Shown in pieces: positions 26,689 through 36,124 of a stretch of DNA of 64,000 bases. A program made the translations under genes and the position numbers. Below the pieces are notes generated by a model that saw nothing but the letters and a program-made list of their open reading frames with translations, did not search any database and was not told the DNA's origin. The stretch's first letter is position 1. Every line of letters starts with the position of its first letter. Source of the stretch: Clostridiaceae bacterium UBA6085 (GTDB lineage: Bacteria > Bacillota > Clostridia > Clostridiales > Clostridiaceae); contig DIXH01000037.1 of the NCBI GenBank assembly GCA_002428605.1, forward strand, positions 55,895 through 119,894. Direction: 5' to 3'.

Positions 26689-28641
26689 TTGGGCCTTAAT
26701 GAGAAAAAGAGACAATGGGAAGATTTCATGCAGAGGGGAGTCATCGATTCCGAGGTAAACAGGAATGTTGCATTGAGCTGGATGAAGTGTAAAAACAAGA
26801 AGGTAGATCCCTACGGGGGAATGGGCCGGAAGACTGAACCGGAGCTGCTTAAGAGCATACGTGAAGAAAACCAGTGGCTGATAGACATCGCCGGACCCAT
26901 AATGAGGAACCTCTTCGATATAGTCAGTGGGTCCCATTTTCTATTGGTGCTCACCGACAGCTGTGGCTACATACTTGAGACGATAGGGGATGAGGCAGTC
27001 AACAGGATGGCCCATGAGATGCATTTCGAGGTAGGTATGCTATGGAATGATGATGCCGTTGGTACAAACGCCATCGGTGTTGCTCTGGATCAGGATGTAC
27101 AGATACAGATGGCCGGAGCTGACCATTACTGCATCACCCACCATAAATGGACCTGCTCGGCATCCCCCATACATGGATTGAACGGGGAGGTCGTAGGATG
27201 CCTGAATATTTCTGGTGATGCAGCCATGGCAAACTCACATTCACTAGGGATAGTTGCTGCTGCGGCTTTTGGAATAGAGAATCAGATACTTCAGAGGCAC
27301 ACTACGGGGCTTATGAGGACGGCACTTGACAGCTCGTCCGACGGGATCGTCATACTTGATGAATCATACAGGAGCGTATGGATGAACAAGGCGGCGGAAA
27401 ACATACTCTTCATGGGGCTTTCGGAGCTTTCGGGGATCGACTTCAGGAGCCTGATGCCCGATATGCCTTGGGGAGCTTCCGAAAAGAGCGCACAGGGAAA
27501 GAGGCATGTGAGGAACGACTGCAAGCTTCTTCTCGGCAGCATGACCTACCAGATGAGCGCCAGCATATCCCCCATAATCTTTGAAAGAAGCACCATCGGC
27601 TACTCGGTGTCCATGATGAGACAGGAGCAGCTCCTGAAGACAGTTAACAAGGTCACGGGAAACCATGCAACCTATACCTTCGATGATATATATGCCACGG
27701 ATCCTGTAATGAAGAGGGTGATCCAGATGGCACAGAAGTACTCAAAATATGACGGCAATATCCTGATCGAGGGTGAGAGCGGAACCGGAAAGGAGCTTTT
27801 CGCTCAGGCCATTCACAATGCCAGCGCCAGGGCTGATGCACCGTTCATAACTATCAACTGCGCATCGATACCCAGGGACCTGGTGGAAAGCGAGCTCTTT
27901 GGGTACGAAAAAGGTGCTTTCACCGGAGCCCTGAAAGAAGGTAAGCCGGGAAAATTCGAGCTTGCTGATGGCGGAACCATATTCCTTGATGAGATCGGTG
28001 AGATGCCCCTAGAGTTCCAGCCAAAGCTTTTAAGAATCGTTCAGTCAAGGTGCGTGCAGCGTCTTGGCGGAAAGTACGAGAAGAAGCTGGACATAAGGAT
28101 AATCGTGGCTACTAACCGTAACCTGAAGGACGAGGTGGCAGCAAGGAACTTCAGGGAGGACCTTTACTTCAGGTTCAATGTTCTTAAGCTGACCATTCCG
28201 CCGCTTCGCGAGAGGAAGAAGGATATTGCCTACTGTGCGGAGAAATTCCTTGAACACTTCAACCAGAGGTACCCTGAAATAAGCAAGGCTATGGATGATA
28301 GATTTCTAAGGGAGCTTGAAGGTCATTACTGGCCGGGGAATGTGAGGGAGCTTCAGAATTGCATTGAAAGGGCCTTCTATACCGGGGTTGGAAATGTCCT
28401 GACGGATGCTTCCGCATATTTCGATTCGATAGATATCCCGAAGAGCAGCATGCATCAGGCGAGGATACTCAACGGAACACTTGAGGAGATTGAAGGTAAG
28501 AATGTTGAGACTGTCCTTAAGGACTGTGGCGGAGATGTATGCCTGGCAGCGGAAAAGCTCGGCATAAGCAGGGCTTCCATGTACAGGAGACTGAAGAAGT
28601 ACAGGATAAGTCCTAAGGAAGCGTCGAGTAGGCTTGCATAA
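26689..28641 (+). CDS. acoR: Sigma-54-dependent activator AcoR-like (controls the aco operon)
   Basis: A ~650-residue activator. Its GAF domain ([19 protein letters not shown] and [16 protein letters not shown], residues ~120-200) is the form seen in AcoR. A PAS-like region follows ([20 protein letters not shown], ~210-300). The AAA+ domain has GESGTGKE at ~362 and GAFTGA at ~409. The Fis-type HTH is [20 protein letters not shown] favour TTG 26689 because AGGGGTGA lies just upstream; the frame is open from TTG 26623 but that start has no binding site. It lies next to the acetoin dehydrogenase operon and its -24/-12 promoter. Confidence 0.92.
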   Translation: MGLNEKKRQWEDFMQRGVIDSEVNRNVALSWMKCKNKKVDPYGGMGRKTEPELLKSIREENQWLIDIAGPIMRNLFDIVSGSHFLLVLTDSCGYILETIGDEAVNRMAHEMHFEVGMLWNDDAVGTNAIGVALDQDVQIQMAGADHYCITHHKWTCSASPIHGLNGEVVGCLNISGDAAMANSHSLGIVAAAAFGIENQILQRHTTGLMRTALDSSSDGIVILDESYRSVWMNKAAENILFMGLSELSGIDFRSLMPDMPWGASEKSAQGKRHVRNDCKLLLGSMTYQMSASISPIIFERSTIGYSVSMMRQEQLLKTVNKVTGNHATYTFDDIYATDPVMKRVIQMAQKYSKYDGNILIEGESGTGKELFAQAIHNASARADAPFITINCASIPRDLVESELFGYEKGAFTGALKEGKPGKFELADGGTIFLDEIGEMPLEFQPKLLRIVQSRCVQRLGGKYEKKLDIRIIVATNRNLKDEVAARNFREDLYFRFNVLKLTIPPLRERKKDIAYCAEKFLEHFNQRYPEISKAMDDRFLRELEGHYWPGNVRELQNCIERAFYTGVGNVLTDASAYFDSIDIPKSSMHQARILNGTLEEIEGKNVETVLKDCGGDVCLAAEKLGISRASMYRRLKKYRISPKEASSRLA

Positions 28642-28693
28642 TCTCATAAATGAGACGATTTCGAAATTGAGACTGAGAATCTCAAAAGTGAGA
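28642..28693. promoter_or_regulatory. Paired upstream activator sites of the aco operon
   Basis: Dyads TCTCATAAATGAGA (28642-28655) and TCTCAAAAGTGAGA (28680-28693) share half-site TCTCA; further TGAGA half-sites lie at 28668 and 28674. They begin at the regulator stop codon, ~130-180 bp upstream of the -24/-12 promoter. The design copies the AOR sites with one base changed. Confidence 0.72.
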
Positions 28694-28819
28694 ATCCGGA
28701 GAATCTTTAATTTTAATCAGATTTTCCGAATCGTTTTTTTAAACGGTCAATAATTATTGTTTGGTCAAAATTTGAGCAGTCTGATGAGTAATTATCAAAT
28801 GATTCGGATAATTAGAGTT

Positions 28820-28835
28820 TGGCATAAAAGATGCT
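28820..28835 (+). promoter_or_regulatory. Sigma-54 (-24/-12) promoter of the aco operon
   Basis: TGGCATAAAAGATGCT keeps GG-N10-GC spacing, with ATGC in place of TTGC at -12. It lies 44 bp before the first gene. Confidence 0.8.
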
Positions 28836-28878
28836 ATATATAGGGTGTTCATGAAATAAAGAAAGGAGGGAGGTTTTA

Positions 28879-29235
28879 TTGGAGAGATATGTTATCGAGT
28901 TCGGAATAGGAATGGATTTTCATGGACAGGACGTCAACAATGCCGCAAGGAAGGCAGTGAAGGATGCTATATCGAAAAGCTGCCTTAGCGGGCTTCAGGA
29001 GCTGCTGCATATCGACGACCTTGACAAGGGAGTCCGCGTAAAGGTCACTGTTGCAGTGACGAAGCCTGAGCTTATCGGTGTTGAGGGCATAAAGAGCTGT
29101 CTTCCGGTAGGTGAGGTGATCGTCAATGCGGTCCATGGAGGTCTGAATGTCCCTGGTATATACCTTCCAAGGTTCGGGGACAGAGATGACAGCATTGAAG
29201 TTGCCATAGCGTGTGTAGAAGTAGGTATCACCTGA
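28879..29235 (+). CDS. Lin0512-family conserved protein
   Basis: A 118-residue protein resembling the Lin0512 family of unknown function (MERYVIEFGIGMDFHGQDVN at the start, GEVIVNAVHGGLNVPG in the second half). It begins at TTG behind AAAGGAGGGAGG. It has no membrane segment or known catalytic motif; the His/Gly-rich segments suggest a small ligand-binding or ring-forming fold. It is the first gene of the sigma-54 aco operon, 33 bp before acoA, so a role linked to acetoin or alpha-keto substrate metabolism is likely but undefined. Confidence 0.82.
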   Translation: MERYVIEFGIGMDFHGQDVNNAARKAVKDAISKSCLSGLQELLHIDDLDKGVRVKVTVAVTKPELIGVEGIKSCLPVGEVIVNAVHGGLNVPGIYLPRFGDRDDSIEVAIACVEVGIT

Positions 29236-29268
29236 GTCCAATCAAACATTTATAAGGAGGAACATTCA

Positions 29269-30252
29269 ATGGTAAACAAGGAAGCCATCCGTGACATGTA
29301 CGTCACAATGAAGAAGATCCGAGAGTTTGAGACCAAGGCTATGGATCTCTTCGCAGAAGGCAAGATTCCGGGATTCGTCCACCTGTACATCGGGGAAGAG
29401 GCCGTAGCGGCCGGCGCATGCCAGCAGCTTAGGACTGACGACTACATCACATCAACACACAGAGGACATGGCCACATAGTGGCAAAGGGCGGCGAGCTCA
29501 AGTACATGATGGCGGAGCTTTATGGAAAGGCCACCGGTTACTGCAAGGGCAAGGGAGGCTCAATGCATATTGCGGATGCTACCAAGGGAATACTCGGAGC
29601 AAACGGCATAGTTGGAGCTGGTCATAACATCGCAGTTGGAGCAGGACTTTCGGCAAAGTACCAGGGAACTGACAAGGTCGTCGTATGCTTCTTCGGTGAT
29701 GCTTCTACCAATCAGGGGACGTTCCATGAATCACTCAACCTTGCATCGATCTGGAAGCTTCCGGTAGTTTTCGTATGCGAGAACAACTACTATGGAATAT
29801 CCATGAGCCAGGCAAGACATCAGGCAATAAAGGATGTTGCTGACAGAGCGGTTGCTTATGGAATACCAGGACTTGCAATCGATGGAAATGATGTATTTGC
29901 GGTATATGAGGCAGTAGGCGAAGCAGTCAAGAGGGCAAGGAGCGGAATGGGGCCTACTCTTATTGAATGCAAGACCTACAGGCATAGGGGACATTTCGAA
30001 GGAGACGCTGCCAACTACAAGCCTGAGGAAGAGCAGAGAGAATGGCTGAAGAAGGATCCGCTTCCGAGAATTATCTCATTCATGAAGGAAAATGAGGTAT
30101 TCACTGACGAGGAGATCGCGAAGCTCGATGCAGACATAGCCGCTGAGCTTAATGATGCAATCAAGTTCGCTGAAGAAAGCCCGTTCCCGACTTTAGAGAG
30201 TTCTGTCGAGGACATCTATTCTGATATCATCGAGGAGGTGCGTTCAAGATGA
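29269..30252 (+). CDS. acoA: Acetoin dehydrogenase E1 alpha subunit AcoA
   Basis: A 327-residue TPP-dependent E1 alpha. The TPP/Mg motif is GDASTNQGTFHESLNLA, with ENNYYGISMSQA and the phosphorylation-loop-like YRHRGHFEGD region of the E1 alpha family. Together with AcoB it cleaves acetoin and passes the acetyl group to lipoyl-E2. It has a strong AAGGAGG site and overlaps acoB by 4 bp (ATGA). An AcoX gene in the cluster and the AcoR-like regulator favour acetoin over pyruvate as substrate. Confidence 0.93.
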   Translation: MVNKEAIRDMYVTMKKIREFETKAMDLFAEGKIPGFVHLYIGEEAVAAGACQQLRTDDYITSTHRGHGHIVAKGGELKYMMAELYGKATGYCKGKGGSMHIADATKGILGANGIVGAGHNIAVGAGLSAKYQGTDKVVVCFFGDASTNQGTFHESLNLASIWKLPVVFVCENNYYGISMSQARHQAIKDVADRAVAYGIPGLAIDGNDVFAVYEAVGEAVKRARSGMGPTLIECKTYRHRGHFEGDAANYKPEEEQREWLKKDPLPRIISFMKENEVFTDEEIAKLDADIAAELNDAIKFAEESPFPTLESSVEDIYSDIIEEVRSR

Positions 30253-31217
30253 GTAAAATGACATATATGGAAGCTCTCCGCGAGGGCATGAGCATCAGGA
30301 TGAGAGAAAACAAGAATGTAATACTCTTTGGAGAAGATGTCGGAGCCTTTGGTGGCTGCTTCGGAGTTTCAGGCGGAATGATTAATGAGTTCGGAGCTGA
30401 TAGAGTCAGAGACACACCAATATCAGAGGGTGTAATAGTCGGATGCGCAGTAGGTGCAGCCGCTACAGGAATGAGACCTATTGCTGAGCTCATGTTCATT
30501 GACTTCCTTACAGTTGGAATGGACCAGCTTGTCAACCAAGCTGCGAAGCTGAGATACATGTTCGGAGGAAAGATAAGTATTCCAATGGTACTGAGGGTTC
30601 CCGCAGGTGGAGGAACATCAGCTGCAGCACAGCATTCCCAGTCCCTTGAAGCATGGGTGACACACGTCCCCGGACTTAAGGTGGTTTATCCTTCAACTCC
30701 ACAGGATGCTCTAGGACTTATGCTTGCAGCCATAGATGATGATAACCCTGTTGTCATGATCGAGAACAAGGTGCTTTACGGATCTTCAGGTGAGGTCTCA
30801 AGCCTTGAGGCGATTCCTCTTGGTAAGGGAGACATAAAGAGAGCCGGAAAGGACATGACGATAGTCGCGTATGGCAGGATGGTAACTGAAGCGCTTGCAG
30901 CAGCTGAAGTACTTGCAAAGGAAGGCATAGAATGTGAAGTTGTCGACCCGAGGTCGCTGTATCCTCTTGACAAGGCACTGATAGGAGAGTCCATAGCTAG
31001 GACACATAAGGCACTTGTTGTGACTGAAGAAGCAAAGCGTGGCGGATACGGCGGAGAGATCTCAGCGATAATCGCTGAAGAGTTCTTTGACTCCCTGGAT
31101 GCTCCGGTAGTCAGAATAGGAGCGCTTAATGCACCCATTCCTTTCTCACCTCCTCTTGAGCAGTATGTCCTTCCAAATTCCAAGGACATTGTTGCAGCAG
31201 CAAGGAAAATGTTTTAG
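30249..31217 (+). CDS. acoB: Acetoin dehydrogenase E1 beta subunit AcoB
   Basis: A 322-residue transketolase-like E1 beta. Family marks are VILFGEDVGAFGG, DRVRDTPISEGVIVG, ELMFIDFLTVGMDQLVNQAA, and the C-terminal EEAKRGGYGGEISAII. It pairs with AcoA to form the E1 heterotetramer. GGAGG in the end of acoA serves its ATG, with a 4-bp overlap. A hairpin follows the gene before acoX. Confidence 0.93.
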   Translation: MSKMTYMEALREGMSIRMRENKNVILFGEDVGAFGGCFGVSGGMINEFGADRVRDTPISEGVIVGCAVGAAATGMRPIAELMFIDFLTVGMDQLVNQAAKLRYMFGGKISIPMVLRVPAGGGTSAAAQHSQSLEAWVTHVPGLKVVYPSTPQDALGLMLAAIDDDNPVVMIENKVLYGSSGEVSSLEAIPLGKGDIKRAGKDMTIVAYGRMVTEALAAAEVLAKEGIECEVVDPRSLYPLDKALIGESIARTHKALVVTEEAKRGGYGGEISAIIAEEFFDSLDAPVVRIGALNAPIPFSPPLEQYVLPNSKDIVAAARKMF

Positions 31218-31227
31218 ATAGGGAAAG

Positions 31228-31251
31228 CAGGGAAGGCTCTGGCCTTCCCTG
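31228..31251 (+). other. Intercistronic hairpin between acoB and acoX
   Basis: A 10-bp perfect stem (CAGGGAAGGC/GCCTTCCCTG) with a 4-nt loop and no T-run, so it is not a clear terminator. It may be an mRNA processing or stability element dividing E1 from the downstream genes. Confidence 0.65.
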
Positions 31252-31271
31252 TTCCAGAAAGGATGATTTAA

Positions 31272-32270
31272 ATGGCGTCCATAGGCATCATAGCAAATCC
31301 GGCTTCAGGAAAAGACATTAGAAGACTGGTGTCTTATGCCACTGTGTTCGACAACAATGAGAAAGTGAATATAGTGAAAAGGATAGTCCTGGCAGCCCAG
31401 GAAATGGGGGTTGAGGACATATGGTTCATGCCGGACTCCTTCCAGACCGGTTATAAGGTCATTGATGAGTTGTCCTGCGAAAGGGTCCTTACGGCAAGAT
31501 GCAGGGTGCTTGAGATGAGCATTGGCGCATCTGCCCAGGATTCGACTGATGCTGCGGCCCTGATGGAGTCCATGGGGCTGGGGTGCATAGTAGTTCTTGG
31601 CGGAGACGGAACAAGCAGAGCTGTCGCAAAGAGCGTGAAGAACATTCCGGTATTGCCTGTATCCACGGGAACAAACAATGTTTATCCTCTGCTTATCGAA
31701 GGCACCGTCGCCGGAATGGCGGCGGCAGCTGCCGCGTTGTACGGAGATGAGGGCAGGACATGTGTAAGGGACAAGAGGATAGAGATAATGAGGGATGGAC
31801 AGGTAGTGGACATAGCTCTGATAGATGCAGTGGTATCAGCGGAGGTCTTCGTGGGTGCCAGGGCAATTTGGAACCTTGACAACATAATGAGGGTAATGGT
31901 CACAAGGTGTCATCCGGCAAGCATCGGTTTTTCATCTGTAGCCGGGGTACTGGGAATAGTCAGGCCATGGGATGACTTCGGTTATTCGGTGATACTGGGA
32001 GACAGTGGAATGCATGTGGTTGCACCGATAGCCGCAGGCGTCCTGAAGGAGGTCTGCGTATCTCATTCAGGCAGGATGGAACTTGACGAGGAACATAGCT
32101 TCACCGCTTCAGGAAGGTGTGTAATAGCCCTTGACGGTGAGAGAGAGATAGTTCTGAGGGAAGGCGAAACAGTGGCATTCAGAATCACGAGAAACGGACC
32201 TCTGAGGGTGGATGTGAGATCCACGCTGGAGAAGGCTCTGAATAACGGTGTGTTTTCCAGAGGGACCTAA
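31272..32270 (+). CDS. acoX: AcoX, NAD-kinase-like protein of the acetoin cluster
   Basis: A 332-residue protein of the ATP-NAD kinase-like AcoX family. It has the N-terminal IGIIANPASGKDIRRLV and the diacylglycerol/NAD-kinase motif VLGGDGTSRAVAKSV, followed by PVSTGTNNVYP. AcoX occurs with acetoin dehydrogenase genes in several bacteria, but its function is not established. AAAGGATGA precedes the ATG. Its presence is the best sign that the complex is for acetoin rather than pyruvate. Confidence 0.9.
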   Translation: MASIGIIANPASGKDIRRLVSYATVFDNNEKVNIVKRIVLAAQEMGVEDIWFMPDSFQTGYKVIDELSCERVLTARCRVLEMSIGASAQDSTDAAALMESMGLGCIVVLGGDGTSRAVAKSVKNIPVLPVSTGTNNVYPLLIEGTVAGMAAAAAALYGDEGRTCVRDKRIEIMRDGQVVDIALIDAVVSAEVFVGARAIWNLDNIMRVMVTRCHPASIGFSSVAGVLGIVRPWDDFGYSVILGDSGMHVVAPIAAGVLKEVCVSHSGRMELDEEHSFTASGRCVIALDGEREIVLREGETVAFRITRNGPLRVDVRSTLEKALNNGVFSRGT

Positions 32271-32293
32271 AACTTGAAAAAGGAGGAATGGAA

Positions 32294-33586
32294 ATGGCAA
32301 AGCTGATAGTGCTTCCAAAGCTTGGACTTACTATGACAGAAGGTACGATAGCCAGGTGGTATAAGCAGGAAGGTGATGAAGTAAAGGTCGGGGATATACT
32401 CTATGACCTTGAAACAGACAAGCTCACCAATGAGATAGAAGCAAGGAATGACGGTATAATCAGGAAAATATTCATACAGGAGGGGGAAAAGGCACCATGC
32501 CTCGCACCTGTGGCGATAATTGCCGCTGCCGACGAGGACATATCAGACCTTATGCCAGGCGGAGCAGAACCTGCCAGGAAAGAAGAACCCAAGGCAATTG
32601 AGGTGAAGGCAGCTGAAGCACCGGCTCCTGAAGCGCCGAAGGCAAATGCTCCGGCATCACCTGCAGCGAAGAAGCTTGCAAAGGAAAAGGGAATTGACAT
32701 TGCCCTTGTGACTGGAACAGGACCAGGCGGAAGGATAACAATAGAGGATGTTGAAAAATATACTCCTGTACTGGAAGCACCTCCTCTGAAGGCATCACCT
32801 GTGGCTGAAAAGCTGGCAGCTGATAAAGGCATCGACCTTAAGGATGTCCCTTCTGAAGGAAGGATAATGAAGGCTGATGTCGAGAAGGTAATACCGAAGA
32901 CTGAGGCAGGCGGCGAGGAAAGGGTAAAGATGACCGGCATGAGGAAGGTCATCGCCAAGAGGATGGCGGAGAGCTGGAACACGTGTCCGACAGTGACCTT
33001 TGATATAAGTGTGGACATAACCAACATGGACCAGCTTAGAGAGCTTTTGAAGAAAGAAGAGGTTCCTGTATCCTATACTGATATCATCGCATTCATGGTG
33101 GCAAGGACACTTCCGGAGTTCCCTCTTGTCAACTCATCTGTTGACGGTACAGACATCATAATGAAGAAGTATGTCAACCTTGGAATTGCCGTTGCCCTTG
33201 ATGACGGACTGCTTGTTCCTGTGATAAGGGATGCAGACAAGAAGGGCCTGAAGGAGCTGTCAATTGAGCTGAAGCTGCTTGCAACAGACGCAAGAGCCGG
33301 AAGGCTCGGACCAGACAGCCTGTCAGGCGGTACCTTCACTATAACCAATCTCGGAATGTTCGGGATCGAGAGCTTCTCGCCGATAATAAACCTTCCTGAG
33401 GTCGCTATCCTTGGAGTAAACGCCATCAGGGAAGTTGTGGTACCTGATTGCTGCGGATTCACAACAAAGAAGTTCATGGGGCTTTCGCTGACAGCTGACC
33501 ACAGGGTTGTGGACGGGTCTGTTGCTGCGCAGTTCCTGGCAAGGCTCAGGAAGAAGCTGGAGAATCCGGCACTCCTGTTCATATAG
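32294..33586 (+). CDS. acoC: Dihydrolipoamide acetyltransferase E2 AcoC, with two subunit-binding domains
   Basis: A 430-residue E2. The lipoyl domain (residues ~1-78) carries the lipoyl-Lys43 in ETDKLTNE. Two consecutive peripheral subunit-binding domains follow, one with AAKKLAKEKGIDIALVTGTG (~122-157) and one with VAEKLAADKGIDLKDV (~172-205), joined by an Ala/Pro/Glu linker. The acetyltransferase core ends with DHRVVDG (catalytic His). Bacterial E2 proteins normally have one binding domain; the tandem pair is unusual. The start at 32294 is used because GGAGG is only 1 nt from the earlier ATG 32288. Confidence 0.92.
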   Translation: MAKLIVLPKLGLTMTEGTIARWYKQEGDEVKVGDILYDLETDKLTNEIEARNDGIIRKIFIQEGEKAPCLAPVAIIAAADEDISDLMPGGAEPARKEEPKAIEVKAAEAPAPEAPKANAPASPAAKKLAKEKGIDIALVTGTGPGGRITIEDVEKYTPVLEAPPLKASPVAEKLAADKGIDLKDVPSEGRIMKADVEKVIPKTEAGGEERVKMTGMRKVIAKRMAESWNTCPTVTFDISVDITNMDQLRELLKKEEVPVSYTDIIAFMVARTLPEFPLVNSSVDGTDIIMKKYVNLGIAVALDDGLLVPVIRDADKKGLKELSIELKLLATDARAGRLGPDSLSGGTFTITNLGMFGIESFSPIINLPEVAILGVNAIREVVVPDCCGFTTKKFMGLSLTADHRVVDGSVAAQFLARLRKKLENPALLFI

Positions 33587-33597
33587 GAGGTGCTTGA

Positions 33598-34983
33598 ATG
33601 ACAAGCATCGCTATAATAGGCGGAGGACCAGGAGGATATGTAGCTGCAATAAGGGCTGCACAGCTAGGGGCAAAGGTCACACTGATAGAGAAGGAAAAGA
33701 TCGGTGGAACCTGTCTCAACGTGGGCTGCATTCCGACAAAGGCAATGCTCGAGAGCGCACACCTTTATGACATGGTGAAGGATGGCAAAAGGCGAGGGAT
33801 ACTTGCTGAACCTAAGCTTGATTTCACAGGTGTACAGAAGAGCAAGGCCACTGCGGTAAGAAGGCTGGTCAATGGGGTAACCGCAACCCTTAAGTCCAAT
33901 GGAATAGAGATAATAAGCGGGACGGCAAGCTTCAAGGATGGAAAGACGATCAGCGTCGAGACAGCTGAAGGCGTTCTTGAGCTATCACCGGACAAGGTCA
34001 TAATCGCAGCGGGATCGGTGCCGGCAATACCGCCAATTCCGGGACTTGACGGAAAGAATTGCATCACAAGCACCGGAGCGCTTGACCTGACAGAGGTCCC
34101 TGAAACGATGGCCATCATCGGCGGAGGAGTAATAGGTGTCGAGATAGGGAGCATATACAGGTCCTTCGGCACAAAGGTAGATGTCATCGAGATGATGCCG
34201 GTGATACTTCCCATGATGGATGGAGAGCTTACGGGTGAAATAAGGAAAAAGCTTATAAAGAAGGGCATAGGGATACATACATCCGCAAAGGTGGTTTCCG
34301 TTGAAGAGGACGGGGACAAGTCCAGGGTCAACGTGGAGATGGATGGCGAGATGAAGGCCTTCATCTGCGACAAGGTGCTGGTGGCGGTAGGCAGGAGGAC
34401 AAATACTGATGGTCTTGGCCTTGAAAGGGCAGGAGTCATCCACGACAGGGGAAGGATAACAGTGGATGAGAAGATGCAAACGTCAAATCCTGACATCTAT
34501 GCTGTGGGAGACTGCATAGGGAAGATCATGCTTGCTCATACGGCATCAGTGATGGGGGAGTGTGCTGCAGAGAATGCCATGGGCCATAGCAGCATATATG
34601 ATGAAAAGACCAATCCGTCCTGTGTATACACTGAACCTGAGTTCGCGTCAGTAGGCCTTACCGAAGAGAAGGCTAAGGAGAAGGGCGTAGCCTATATCAA
34701 GGGGACGTTCCCGCTCAGTGGAAACGGAAAGGCTATGATCATGAATGGCGGAGAGGGCCTTGTGAAGATCCTTGCTGACCCTAAATACAAGGAGATACTG
34801 GGAGTCCACATACTCGGCCCGAGGGCTACTGACCTTATTGCCGAGGCTGCACTTGCAATAAGGCTTGAAGCTACGGTTGATGAGCTCATCACAACGATAC
34901 ATGCCCATCCTACTTTAGCGGAAGCCGTGAGGGAAGCCGCAATGGATGTATTGGGCAATGCCATACACAAGGCGAGGGAGTAG
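33598..34983 (+). CDS. acoL: Dihydrolipoyl dehydrogenase E3 AcoL
   Basis: A 461-residue FAD disulfide oxidoreductase. It has IAIIGGGPGGYVAAIRAAQL (FAD loop), GGTCLNVGCIPTK (redox Cys pair), MAIIGGGVIGVEIG (NAD loop), and HAHPTLAEAVREA (C-terminal catalytic His). It lacks an extra lipoyl domain. It reoxidises dihydrolipoyl-E2 to make NADH. It is 11 bp after acoC with AGGAGG at the junction, and is the last gene of the operon. Confidence 0.94.
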   Translation: MTSIAIIGGGPGGYVAAIRAAQLGAKVTLIEKEKIGGTCLNVGCIPTKAMLESAHLYDMVKDGKRRGILAEPKLDFTGVQKSKATAVRRLVNGVTATLKSNGIEIISGTASFKDGKTISVETAEGVLELSPDKVIIAAGSVPAIPPIPGLDGKNCITSTGALDLTEVPETMAIIGGGVIGVEIGSIYRSFGTKVDVIEMMPVILPMMDGELTGEIRKKLIKKGIGIHTSAKVVSVEEDGDKSRVNVEMDGEMKAFICDKVLVAVGRRTNTDGLGLERAGVIHDRGRITVDEKMQTSNPDIYAVGDCIGKIMLAHTASVMGECAAENAMGHSSIYDEKTNPSCVYTEPEFASVGLTEEKAKEKGVAYIKGTFPLSGNGKAMIMNGGEGLVKILADPKYKEILGVHILGPRATDLIAEAALAIRLEATVDELITTIHAHPTLAEAVREAAMDVLGNAIHKARE

Positions 34984-34995
34984 GAAAGCTGTTCC

Positions 34996-35029
34996 GGAGC
35001 GGTCCCATAAAAATGGGATCGCTCCTTTT
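34996..35029 (+). terminator. Terminator of the aco operon
   Basis: A 13-bp stem (GGAGCGGTCCCAT with ATGGGATCGCTCC, one G-T pair) and a 4-nt A loop, then TTTTC, 12 bp after acoL. Confidence 0.88.
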
Positions 35030-35131
35030 CCATTGTCTATTGTTAGTTTGTCCCGGGATTGCTAATATCAGTGTAAGGACAAAAAATAATCGGGCATGTC
35101 TTGATCATATTATGAAAGGCGGAATGGGATC

Positions 35132-35410
35132 ATGGCACCATCTACTCGAGCCGGCTGGTGGTCGGTGACTTCAATGCTGATAGCATTATTACTTCTCCTG
35201 TCAGTGGTCATGGCAATGAACATGCCCTATAACCTTCCGTTCCCTGCACCCAGAATGGAAGCGCTCTTAGCGGCACTTACAGCTGCAACCTTTGCAGGGA
35301 TAGGAACTGTTTGCGGTGCTATAGCCCTTATTCAGAAGGACAGGGGCAAACTTCTGATCATATCCGAGGTTCTTGGAATACTTTTCTTTCAGCAATATTT
35401 CTTGCTCTAG
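35132..35410 (+). CDS. Small membrane protein of unknown function
   Basis: A 92-residue protein with three hydrophobic stretches (VTSMLIALLLLLSVVMAMN; ALLAALTAATFAGIGTVCGA; a C-terminal LLIISEVLGILFF). Family not recognised. The binding site is weak (AAAGGCGGAATGGG). The hydrophobic pattern and separate position make it plausible as a real gene, but the call is tentative. Confidence 0.55.
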   Translation: MAPSTRAGWWSVTSMLIALLLLLSVVMAMNMPYNLPFPAPRMEALLAALTAATFAGIGTVCGAIALIQKDRGKLLIISEVLGILFFQQYFLL

Positions 35411-35468
35411 CATTCCCGGGACTGTTATGGGGATGATAGACACGTTTCGCGGCTCTGGGGGGATATGA

Positions 35469-36047
35469 ATGGGAGTTTTTGATTTTATTGCACCTGTTTA
35501 CGGACTTTTTTTCAATATGCAGAGAAGATCGTTCAGGGAAGTGCTGGAGAGGTTTAGTGAGGACATAGACTTTGACAGCCGGAAGAGGATACTTGATGTA
35601 GGCTGCGGAACCGGTTCGCTGATCTCGGTCCTTTCTGAGGGGAGACGGACAGTCTGGGGAATAGATGGTTCAGAGAAGATGCTGCAGGTAGCAAGGAGGA
35701 AGCTGGCAGGAAAAGATATCGAGCTTTTTTACGGTAATGCGGCAAAGGAGCTGCCATTTAAAGATAAGTCCTTTGACATGGCTATCGCATCCTATGTGGC
35801 GCATGGCATGGTCAGGGAAGACAGGATCGCCATGTACAAGGAGATGAAAAAGGTGACAGAAGGCATCGTTGTGATACATGACTACAACGGTGTGAGGTCA
35901 CTAATGACTAGCGTTATTGAGACTCTCGAGGGAGGGGACTACTTCGGATTCATAAAGGACCCGAAGGGGGAGATGAGGGAGGTATTCAGCTCAGTTAGGG
36001 TATTGGATGCGGGTAAAAGGTCAGCTTGGTATGTGTGCATTCCATAA
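35469..36047 (+). CDS. Class I SAM-dependent methyltransferase
   Basis: A 192-residue protein with the Rossmann SAM motif ILDVGCGTGSLISVL (residues ~38-52), then WGIDGSEKMLQVARRK (acidic loop), and FDMAIASYVAHGM at motif IV. An N-terminal APVYGLFFNMQRRSF resembles UbiE/COQ5-type small methyltransferases. GGGGGGA lies upstream of the ATG. The substrate is unknown and neighbours give little help. Confidence 0.87.
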   Translation: MGVFDFIAPVYGLFFNMQRRSFREVLERFSEDIDFDSRKRILDVGCGTGSLISVLSEGRRTVWGIDGSEKMLQVARRKLAGKDIELFYGNAAKELPFKDKSFDMAIASYVAHGMVREDRIAMYKEMKKVTEGIVVIHDYNGVRSLMTSVIETLEGGDYFGFIKDPKGEMREVFSSVRVLDAGKRSAWYVCIP

Positions 36048-36124
36048 TACATTAGACATGTAAACCATAATGGCTGTAGAATGGATATTATATTCTAAAG
36101 ATAAGACATAAAGAGGAGAGAAAT

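Noticed and set aside
33765..34496. 243-residue minus-strand frame inside acoL
   Set aside because: Mirror of a well-conserved flavoprotein gene, Ser/Thr-rich, no motif.
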